A stretch of 33,468 bases of DNA from Chlamydiales bacterium (GTDB lineage Bacteria; Chlamydiota; Chlamydiia; Chlamydiales; JARBTN01): positions 1 to 33,468 of the forward strand of contig JARBTN010000011.1 in NCBI GenBank assembly GCA_029240195.1. The letters are read 5' to 3'. Shown one piece after another: positions 21,744-31,200 of the stretch. Below the pieces are notes generated by a model. The model was not told the DNA's origin and did not search any database. It was given only the letters and a program-made list of their open reading frames with translations. The position numbers were made by a program, and so were the translations under genes. Within the stretch, counting starts at the first letter, position 1. The number at the start of each line of letters is the position of its first letter.

Positions 21744-24700
21744 ACTTTGCTTTGGTTGTTCTAAGTAAATTTTCCAGAGCTTTTCTTGCTCTTTAAACAA
21801 GGACTTCACTTGAAATCGATAGGCCTCGGCAAAAGACATGAATATGCCAAGAGGGTGAAGATGCGTGGCTTCAAAAATAGAGTCGAGCTCGCCATAGAAA
21901 TATTCCGCCCAATCTAGCAAAATTTGTGTCTCCAATTTCTTTTTAAAGGCGATAAAGAGTGAAAGTATCAGTTTAGGGGTCTGCAAATTTTCACCCTGAG
22001 AGCTGACTTTGATGAGCTCTTCTTGCATATCCATGAGTGAAATGCTGGCAATTTCTTGACGCCATGTCCTCAGTTGTCGGTAAAAATCAGTCAAATAGTT
22101 GTGGTTGATTTGCGCCGTCTCTATGCTCTTTAAGCGCTGGTTCGAGTATTTTTCAATTTGAGCCTTCCTTTTTCGCAAAAGAGAATATTCAATTTCATCA
22201 TCGGGTGCGGATGGGTCTTCGACCATTGCCTGGTCGATCATGACAATCATCCGTCCAGAGCCTGGTTGGCCCTGCCTGCCAGCACGTCCAAAGCCTTGCA
22301 TCTCGACCCGTTTATTTTCAGGATAAAAAGCAAAAATGACATGCAACCCGCCATTTTTTAGACTGATGGGATCGAGGGCAATATCGGTGCCGCGCCCGGC
22401 TGTATTGGTTGCCACCAAGACTTTATTGGACTTGCCTGCTTGGGCAATGATAAAATCTTCATGGGTCGGCTGACGTTCATTGAGCGTTTGGTGGTCAATG
22501 TGCTGCTCTTTTAAATAGAGAGCAAACTGAGCGCTCTCTTCAATCGTCTCAAATAAGATGAGAGTGGGCCGATTTGCTTGCTGCATCAAACGGATATCTT
22601 CTAATAGGCTTGGAAAAAACTCACTTTCGACTCGGATAAACTTAGGCGGATAGATTTGACGTTGGTTTGGGCGATGGGGCGGCGCGTCAAAGGTATCGAT
22701 TTGGTAAGTGGCCTCCAGCTCCTTTCTCTCTACATCTTCACCGATCGTTCCTGTTAAGCCATAAACAAAGGCATAAGAGTTAAAGAAAACAGAGGTGCTG
22801 ATCGATGCCGGCGTTAAAGACTCAGTTTCTATTGGCAAGTCATGTTTTGCTTCTAAAAACTCGTGCAGTCCTCTTTGCCAGCGACACCCTTCTAAAAGGC
22901 GTCCCGTGTTTTTTTGGTCGACAATGATGACTGCGGCGCTATTTTTATGGCGGGCATCGGCCTCTTTGGCGCTTTTGATGACGTAATCTCGATTCTCCAC
23001 TATATGATAAAGCGCTTGGTAAGCAGACTCTAACCAAATTTTTAACTGCCCATCCGATAAATAAGATGCATATTGGCTATATTCTTGCTGAAAACGTTGT
23101 GTGAGATAGGCTTTTAATTCTTGAATGAGTGCCAGATACTGGCCGGTGCTCATTTCGAGGGGCTTGGATAGCTTTTTTCCCTTTACAAATTCCAAAATAG
23201 GTCGATAGACCCAATTCAACTGAATGCGCCTGGGTAAAGCGATTCTTGCCGAGCTGAGCGCGCTATCCATAAATAAATTGTCGACTTCATCGACAATGAC
23301 AATTTCAGCAGGACGCGGCAAAAGCTGCTGATCTCTTCGGCTAAACATAGCTCGGCTGTCAAAAACGTCCTCCCGCATCAGGGCAAACTGAAAATCACTT
23401 CGAGTGCCAAAGATAATTTGCCCGTTAAAATGGCTTTGGGTGGGCTGTTCGACGCAAATGTGAGACGTGGTCAGGTTAAAAAGGCGGAAAAAATCGCTAT
23501 ATTTTTGGCTGTCTCGCCTGGCTAGATAGGGCGATGAAGTGATGATATCGACAAAGTAGCCTTGGCAAGCGTGGTAAAAGGTCAGCAAAGCCACCAGAGT
23601 GGATTTGCCTTCGCCTGTTTTGACTTGAGCGATTCGCCCCTTGTAAAGGGATGGATGATTTAATAGGGCCAGCAAAATGAATATTTGCGTGTCATAAGGG
23701 TAGATATTGAAGTGAATGCTCAAAGCTTGTCTAGCGATGGCGATCAATTCGATTTTTTCAGCGTCGGAAATGAGCCCTTGATTGGGCTGAGTTTGTTGCA
23801 AGCGCCGAACACGGCACTTTTCTTGGATGTTGTCGATGAGCTGAGCCAGCTCATTCATGCTTGCTTTTTGCAGCTCTTGCCCTTTGAGGAGCACTTGCTG
23901 ATACTCAGCGCCAATTTTCTCAAGCTCTGTCTGACTTAAAGGGTAGGAAACGAGGCTGTTTTCTTCCTCGCCTTGAAAGGCTTGCAGCAATTTGGCAAGC
24001 TCCCTTTGCGGATGCTTTTCTTGATTCAGTTTATTTTGGTATTCTTTGAGATTTTGCAAGGCTGTTGTCAGATCTATTTCAGTGGAATAAAAATCTTTAA
24101 GGATTGTTTGCACATAATTGGCAAAGGGAGAGATTTTTAATAAGAGCTGAAAAAAAGATAGGCAAGTTTGAGCATCGCTTCCCTTTTGATAGCTGCTCGG
24201 ATTGGAGACCAAGATGAAGGTATCTTGACCCAATTGCCTGTGAATTTTTTTAAAGCTTTTAAAAAGCAGAGGTGCTTTCTCAGATATTAAAGAGGGGGAC
24301 TTTTCTCGAAAGATGTTTAAAATATTTAGGATATGTTGAGCCTCGACTGAGGAAAGCTTATTTTTTAAAAGCTTTCCTTCTATAAGCTCTTGCAGGTGAG
24401 GACAGCTTTGAAAAAGCACTTGGTAAACCCGATTATTGAGAGCGGTCTCTCGACTTGCCTTATAAAATGGCGGATTTTTTAGCTTAATGAGCCTGTTTGC
24501 AAGCCATTCTTTTCCTCCTGCGTCATAATGGCTGAGGTGGTTCAAAGAGAGAAGGTGAGGTTGGCTTTTGGCTTTTTCAATCAGCTCTAGACAGCTGGCT
24601 GTCAAAGAGAGCAACTCTTTTTTAGCATAGTAGCTGTGATGGTAGGTGGTGGCCAGCTTTAAAAAGAGATCTGTCTGTTTTGAGCCTGCAGCAAAGATCT

Positions 24701-24962
24701 TCTGTAAACGATTTAAAAAATCGATGTCAGCGAGCATCTCCTCGCTGAAGCGGCTGAGCACTTCTTTTTCAAAGAGAGGCACTTTTTGCCATTGGTGCAG
24801 CCCTTGCAAGATCCTTTGCCAGGTTTCTTGTAGGGCCGGGTGCTGTTGTAAAAAAAGGGCCAGCTGATTTTTTATTTTCAGCGACAACAGATCGAAGAAA
24901 TCTGGCAATGCCAGACTTTGGCCCACAGTTGGTGAGATAGGGGATATGGAGGTAGAATTCAT
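21687..24962 (-). CDS. SecA-like ATPase with novel N-terminal half (not the housekeeping SecA)
   Basis: A 1,091-residue protein. Residues 1-about 400 are helical with no recognised domain. From about 400 the SecA motor begins: QVKTGEGKST (Walker A, 447-455), VIVDEVDNLFMD (Walker B, DEVD 558-561), a preprotein-crosslinking-like insert (about 580-680), the SecA block DQKNTGRLLEGCRWQRGLHE and EAKHDLPIETESLT (about 682-716), GLTGTIGED, NTAGRGTD (853-860) and QGFGRAGRQGQPGSGR (889-904). All ATPase motifs are intact. The housekeeping SecA ends with helical scaffold, helical wing and often a zinc-binding tail; here about 180 divergent residues follow with no CxCxnCH motif. It lies 285 bases downstream of a giant ankyrin gene on the same strand. 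I infer an accessory ATPase working on a large or unusual substrate. There is no Shine-Dalgarno at the ATG. Confidence 0.85.
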   Translation of the reverse strand: MNSTSISPISPTVGQSLALPDFFDLLSLKIKNQLALFLQQHPALQETWQRILQGLHQWQKVPLFEKEVLSRFSEEMLADIDFLNRLQKIFAAGSKQTDLFLKLATTYHHSYYAKKELLSLTASCLELIEKAKSQPHLLSLNHLSHYDAGGKEWLANRLIKLKNPPFYKASRETALNNRVYQVLFQSCPHLQELIEGKLLKNKLSSVEAQHILNILNIFREKSPSLISEKAPLLFKSFKKIHRQLGQDTFILVSNPSSYQKGSDAQTCLSFFQLLLKISPFANYVQTILKDFYSTEIDLTTALQNLKEYQNKLNQEKHPQRELAKLLQAFQGEEENSLVSYPLSQTELEKIGAEYQQVLLKGQELQKASMNELAQLIDNIQEKCRVRRLQQTQPNQGLISDAEKIELIAIARQALSIHFNIYPYDTQIFILLALLNHPSLYKGRIAQVKTGEGKSTLVALLTFYHACQGYFVDIITSSPYLARRDSQKYSDFFRLFNLTTSHICVEQPTQSHFNGQIIFGTRSDFQFALMREDVFDSRAMFSRRDQQLLPRPAEIVIVDEVDNLFMDSALSSARIALPRRIQLNWVYRPILEFVKGKKLSKPLEMSTGQYLALIQELKAYLTQRFQQEYSQYASYLSDGQLKIWLESAYQALYHIVENRDYVIKSAKEADARHKNSAAVIIVDQKNTGRLLEGCRWQRGLHEFLEAKHDLPIETESLTPASISTSVFFNSYAFVYGLTGTIGEDVERKELEATYQIDTFDAPPHRPNQRQIYPPKFIRVESEFFPSLLEDIRLMQQANRPTLILFETIEESAQFALYLKEQHIDHQTLNERQPTHEDFIIAQAGKSNKVLVATNTAGRGTDIALDPISLKNGGLHVIFAFYPENKRVEMQGFGRAGRQGQPGSGRMIVMIDQAMVEDPSAPDDEIEYSLLRKRKAQIEKYSNQRLKSIETAQINHNYLTDFYRQLRTWRQEIASISLMDMQEELIKVSSQGENLQTPKLILSLFIAFKKKLETQILLDWAEYFYGELDSIFEATHLHPLGIFMSFAEAYRFQVKSLFKEQEKLWKIYLEQPKQSLGHYICEQMQGEPLSPLQ

Positions 24963-25008
24963 GAAGCTAACTTTTTTTAGAATTATTTAAGGACATTGTA
25001 AAGAACCA

Positions 25009-25232
25009 TTTTAAAGCAAGCTTTGAGTCGGAAGCCGTTTGTCTATCAGCGATCCACTTGCTTTAAAACCCAACTTGCCACCTATTGCCTTTTCAAACTT
25101 AAACTTTCAGGTAATCTGCAACAGAATACATTTTGCCAAAGTCTAAAGACTTTGCCTTCAAGGCATTCTATTCCATCTCACCTAAAATTTTAACTGTGAA
25201 TGCGACCATAGGTGGGGCAAGTTGGATTTAAA
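25009..25232. repeat. Nested inverted repeats between the ankyrin giant and the SecA-like gene
   Basis: Two inverted repeats share an arm. TTTTAAAGCAAG (25,009-25,020) is exactly complementary to CTTGCTTTAAAA (25,057-25,068). The segment 25,062-25,085 (TTTAAAACCCAACTTGCC then ACCTAT) is complementary, with a few mismatches and a 2-base gap, to 25,208-25,232 (ATAGGTGGGGCAAGTTGG then ATTTAAA). Between the outer arms there are smaller hairpins, CAAAGTCT with AGACTTTG (about 25,136-25,154) and TGCCTT with AAGGCA (about 25,153-25,165). The layout could be a MITE-like element or a structured leader of the SecA-like mRNA. No other copy was noticed in the window. Confidence 0.55.
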
Positions 25233-25247
25233 ATATTTTTTTACTTT

Positions 25248-28200
25248 TTAAGAGGCTGGCAAACGGGTTTTTGCAAGCTCATCAACACGGGCGCCTTTCT
25301 TTTCTAAGTACAGAGCCATATTTTTTAGCCCTGCTTGGCGCGCCAAAGAAAGCGGGTCTTCTCCCAATGAATTTTTACTATTCACATCCACTCGGAACCA
25401 TTCCAAGAGCACCTTTACAATTTTAGATGCGTCTTTTGCCACAGCATAGTGTAAAAGAGAGGTCGTTCCTGTTTGCAAGGGGTGCCCTTGTTGCACGCAG
25501 CGCATAAATAGTTCGAAATCTTTTTTCTCTATCGCTTTCAGCATGTCCTGAGTCGGCTCGCTGAGCTCCTGCACTTTGATAGACTGAGCGACCAGATCAA
25601 AAAGAAGGCGGCGTGGAGCCTCCCTGCTAGGCAGATAACCGATGGCCAGCAAAATGGGTTTTCCCTGGTCGTCGCTTAAATTCAAATTTGCCTGTGCCTG
25701 CACAAGTCGCTTGGCAATGGCTAGGTTGGGGGATTTAGTTAACGCCAAGCTCAATGCTGTTTGTTTATGGTGATCCATCACCTCTAAATCTGCATTAGCT
25801 GCAAGCAGCGCTTGAACAAAGTTGAGCTTCCCTCCTAAGACAGCTAAATGTAGGGCGGTGAAGCCCTCTTTATTTTGATAGTCGATATTTGCCAGGCGAA
25901 CTAATAGCGGCACATGCTGCTCATCATTTAAGCGAACTGCTGTATGCAATAAAGAATCTTCATTGCGCTCTGCCTCTATCTTTGCTTTGAGGTACTTTTG
26001 AATTAACGCCTCGCTGCCAGGCAATTGAGCGATCAGCTCTTTTTGCAAGGCTTGGCTTGGGTTAGAGCCTGCAGCTAAAAGTAAATGGACAAGAGGCAAT
26101 TGTTTGGCCTTCAGTGCCAATTGTAAAGGCGTTTGTCCTGCCGCGTCCTTTTCATTGACATCAAAGCCCTCTTGAATGAGCAAAGAGGCAATTTGGCTCT
26201 GCCTTTGTCCTAAGGCGTAGTGCAGCAGGGGCTGCCCAAGCTTTGTCTTTTTGAGCTGCTGTTGAGGAATATGCTGCATAAAATAATGAACAGTTGCCAA
26301 TTGGCCTTTTTCAATGGCTACCTCTAGCGCTGTCTTGCCGTTGTCGTCCTCTTTTTGCCAATTCCCTTCTCTTAAAAGGAGGAAATTTAGGCAGCGCAAC
26401 GATCCGTTTTTGGCAGCCAAATGTAGCGCTGTCGAGCCCCTCTCACCAATCTGCATATCCCCACGGTCATCTTCAGCATACAGAAGAGCTAATTTGTCGC
26501 TGTCATCTGTCATCAGGGCAAATTGAATGGCCGTTAAGTGTTGCTCATCGGGCATAGTGAGCCTGGTATTGGCAAAAAATTGCCACGTATTTTTATTGCC
26601 ATATAAAGAGGCAAAACCCAGGGCATTCATCTCTTTATAAGACGCTTCCAAGTCGCACCCTTTTTCCACAAGTTTTTGGATCATCGCTGTGTCCTGCCGT
26701 AAAATGGCGTAATGAAGAGGCGCTTTCCCATCTCTTATTAGCTTTGGATCTCTCACCGAGGAATAAGGTTTTTCAGCTTTGTCTAAGGGCACATCATGGC
26801 TGCAGAGCCACTCAATCATCTGAGGATTTCCTGATAAGACTGCATAGTGCGCAGCCGTTAGACCCGATTGACTTTTGCTGTGTAAAGACGCGCCAGAAGC
26901 ATGTAGCAGTTGAGCAATCGGCAAATCGCCAAATTTAAGGGCTAAGTGCAGAGGATTTTCTCCTTGAGCATTCGCTTTTGTGGGGCTTGCCTGATGGTCA
27001 AGTAACGCTTTAACGAGCCCTAATTCTTTTTTCATGACAGCTAAATGCAGACAGCTTTGCTTCTCTGTTCCCCCACTGAGGTTTGGATTGGCGCCAAAAT
27101 TTAATAATTCACGAATCATCCAAAGGCTGCCCTTGGCAATAGCGAGCATGAGCGGAGAAAGGCGTGCTTTAGACATTAAATTAGGGTTGGCGCCCTTTTT
27201 TAATAGGAGAGAGACGCCATTTTCATTGCCATTGATCGTCGCGTCATGTAAGGGTGAGAACCCTTCATCATCTTGCACATCAACTGTGGTGCAATTTTGC
27301 AAAGCCTGCTCCAATCTATTTCCTAATTTATCACTAGCAGCTAATGCATGGAGAATGGTTTTGCCTTTTTTTCCAATTGTTAGAACATCGACTTCTGCGA
27401 CATCCTCACCCTGTATCGCCTGAAGGTGGAAGATGGTATTGCCTTCCAAATCTCTATCTAAAATTGCCTGCGGATACTTTTTTACAAAACTTTTAAAGAG
27501 GGCTTGGCCTTTTTCTTTATCGGTGCTCTGTTGATTGAGCAGGTAGATGAGGTGGATGATCGGCAACGTGACTTTTTGCCCTTTAATTTTAAAAACTAAA
27601 GGAGATGGCACCTGCTCTTTTGGCAAGTATTTGTAGAAGGTGGCTTGATCGCCGCTGCGAATAGCCTCGACAAGCGCTTTCTTCAGCTCTTTTAATTGAT
27701 GAGGAGCTCCTTCTAGCAAAGGCAACAGATAGTTGAATTGATTTTCTCTCAGCAACTCAATGGCGGTCTTATTTTGTTTATTGACAGATCCTTTCATCCT
27801 TTTACTAAGGTAGCGTACAGATGACTCATGGCCATAGCGAGCGGCTAATTGCAAAGCGTCGTTGCCCTCCTCATCTTTTTGACCGGCTAAGTGGGGATTG
27901 AACAATGCTTTAAGAAAATGAGTCTTGCCAAGCTTTGCCGCCAATAGCATTGGAGTCAGCCCTTGCTGGTCTTGAATCGTTAAGCTCGCGCCCTTGTTTA
28001 ATAAAAAGTGAAATGTTTTCTCATTGCCCTTCTCTATGGCATGGAAAAGGGGAGAGCGCTTTTGGGCATCGCAGGTGTCGATTGCCAAACCTTTAGCGCA
28101 CACTTGCTGCATTTGCTGCTCAGACCCTTTTGCAGCCACGATACATAAAAGATCGGCTGGCAGCTGGATTTCCAGCTCGTCTCTCAAAAAGTATTGCACA

Positions 28201-31200
28201 GCTTCTTTCCACTGATAATCAAAGGCGTAGCCTATAGCTGACATCCCGGAACGATCTTTGAGTTGAAAGTCAATCCCGCGCGATCTGAGCAAATCGAGCA
28301 TCTCGACATCGCCATACATGGCCGCATAGTGCGCGGCCGTTCTGCCCATTTGGTCGAGCGGTTGATTGACCTTGTCCATCTCGTGGATGATCAAGTCAGC
28401 GCACGATAAAGAGCCTCCCTCTATGGCCGCTAACAGCAAATGACTGCCCCGGTATTGCCCTTCCAAGGAAATGCCTCTAGCTTGCAAAAACTTTAAAAAG
28501 ATTTTTAGCGACTTAGAGCTGTCATACTCAGCAGCAACTGCCGCAGCCGTCTTCCCATCTATTGTAAGGGCCAAGTGCTTAAGCTCATCACCTGCTCCTA
28601 AGACAAAGCGCTCAATCGCTCCAGTCTGGTCAAACCTGGCTGCAAAATGCTCTGTTGTCCAATCATCCTTTAAATTGCTGAGGCTCGATAGAGAAAAGAT
28701 CACTTGAAAGAGAGTTACCATTTGGCCATGGCCAGCTTGACTTGCCGCAGCAAATGCTTGGACCAATTCCTCTTGGTTGAAGGAGTGCGAAGAGATCCAT
28801 TTTTGAATCAGCAGCGGGTCCATATGCGTTTGGCAAAGGGCAATTAAATGATCAAAAGGTGGTAAAGGATAGGCTCTGGCCTCTAACAATTTTTCTGCAA
28901 GGATCGGTTGGCGCCGTTGAAAGGCTGCCTGTAGAGGAGTTAATCCATTTTCATTTGCATCATCTAAAAACCTAAAATACCCGCTCCATGGGCTTGCCTG
29001 ACTAATATAGTCGATTAACATTGCAGCTGTCTCTACACTGCCGCTGTCGATGGCCGTCACCAAGGCACTTTCTTTAGCCGTGTATCTTTTAACATTTTTA
29101 ACTTCTTTCATGTCCCCAGCGCTTTCAGCTGCCTCTAAGGCTGCCTGTTTATCTTCCTCCTCCAAAACAAAGTGACTGCCTTTTTCCAAGAGAAGCAGCA
29201 CAATGGAGGAGTGGTTGCGGCTTGCTGCTAAATGAATGGCCAACTGCCCCGATTTGAGGGGAGTGTTGACTTCATTAAAAAAAGCATCGAGTAAAAGCGC
29301 GCATATCTCATAAGAGCCATTTTGTACTGCTAGATGCAGAGGAAGGTAGCCATTCTTTTTTCGGCTGCTGCGAGAGGCGCCGGCACTTAAAAGCTGAGAG
29401 ACAAATTCACTCTCTTGCATTTCCACAGCTAAATGTAGTGGGGTTGAGCCATCTTCCAAAGGATGATTGATGATGTTATAGCTATATGGCAGGAGCAGAT
29501 TGACCATATCGCTAAAGCGGTGCTGCAAGGCTGTATATAGCGGCGTCATGCCATAGAGCGTCGGTATGGCGGCATCGGCCCCTAAATTTAGCAAAATCTT
29601 TGCTGCGGCCAATTGGTTATGCTGGGCGGCCAAATAGAGGGGAGTGGACCCATTTTTGGCCCTTTGATGGATCGTGTGCGGAGCTAACCTGGCAATTTCT
29701 TGCAAATTTTCAATAGCGCCAGCTCTTGCTGCATAATGCAATGGGGTTAGTCCGTTTGGATCGGCAAAGGCCAAATCAGCCTGGTAAGCCATGAGCTCTT
29801 GTAAGTAGAAACCAGACTTTGCTGCTGCTGCATAGTGGATGAGAGATGTGCCATTGCTATCGGTGATCGTGCCATTTCCTTTTAAGTTTGCTAAAGAAAA
29901 CTTAAAAGCTTCTCGATCGTCTTCTTGGATGAAGGTGAACAGAGCTAAATGGGCCAGCGATTGCTCTAGGCTTTCAGGCGTTAGCAAAAGGGGCATCCAG
30001 CCGTAATCTCTATTTTTAACGGCATAGAAGTCTTTGAAGCTTAGCTTAAAGACAGAGCCTCCCCCCTCTTTGGCATGAGGTGTGATTGGCTGCAGCGTTT
30101 CTTCTGCGACCCCCTTAAGCTTAAGGGTAGCCTGGTCTAAAATAGCCTTGCCATTTGGATCAAAGCAGATCGCTTGTGTCTTCATCTTCAAGCCGCAGCC
30201 GCCGCTGATGCGTCTATTTTGCTGCTGCTCGCTTTCCGACTGTTCAGCGACAAATTCAATGTGCGATCCAATATCTTCAAACTCAAGAGGAGTATATTCA
30301 AAAAAGGCGCCATATAATTGCTGCAAAAGTTGATCGATATAGGCCGTTGCTGCGTTTTGAGACAAATAAATATTTTTTTCTTGCAGCTCTTGCAGCTCTT
30401 TTTCTAGAGACGATAACTTTTCTTCCCAAGATAAAGACCGCTCAGATAACAATGCCGTGATTCTTTTCTCTTTGGGAAGTTGTCTGATGGCCGCTTCTTT
30501 CCTTTTAGTTTCATAAAACACAAGGGCATGCTCTAGAGGCAATAAGACAATTGTATCAGTCAATAGGTCTCTTACATCCCAAGTTCTCTTAAAACGACTC
30601 CAGATACTTTCAAAGCTACCCGCTGAGCCGACTCTCTGAGAAGCCCTTTTTTGCAAAGACTCATGTCTCTTTCCCATTTCTTTTAAGCGCTGCTTTTGTT
30701 CAGCAACTATAGCTTTCATTTGAGGGATTAAGAGATTAATCTCTTTCATTCGATTTTTATAGATGTCTTGGAGCTGCTCTATGAAGATACCACGATAATT
30801 GACGCTCAAACCCTCTTGAGGAAGTTTCGCGCGAATTGTTTTGATAAAATCATGGATTTTATAGCGATATAGCTCATCTTTTAGGTAACTTGTAAACTCA
30901 ACTCCTTGTTGCAATTTGAGAGGCAATTTTAAATGAGGCTTGATGAACTGGTAAAGTTCGCTGGGAAGCCTATCATTTGTCTCAATTTCTTTCCCAACCG
31001 CATAAGCGATGAGAGCGTTCTTTTCTGGCTCAGAGAGGCAGTTGAAAATATCTCTAAATTTAATTTTAATTGGAACTTTTTTGGTTTTTTGGATGGGCAG
31101 GGGAGGGAATAGATATTGGCAAGTTAAAGTAGGGTCGACCGGTTCTTTTTGAAGCAAGGGGACTTTTTGTGCCTTTTTTAAAGTTTTAAAATAGTGGCAG

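Noticed and set aside
26294..30333. Several plus-strand frames of 60-130 codons opposite the ankyrin giant
   Set aside because: Antisense to an intact 8-kb frame with regular ankyrin periodicity. Long antisense frames are expected opposite repeat proteins.
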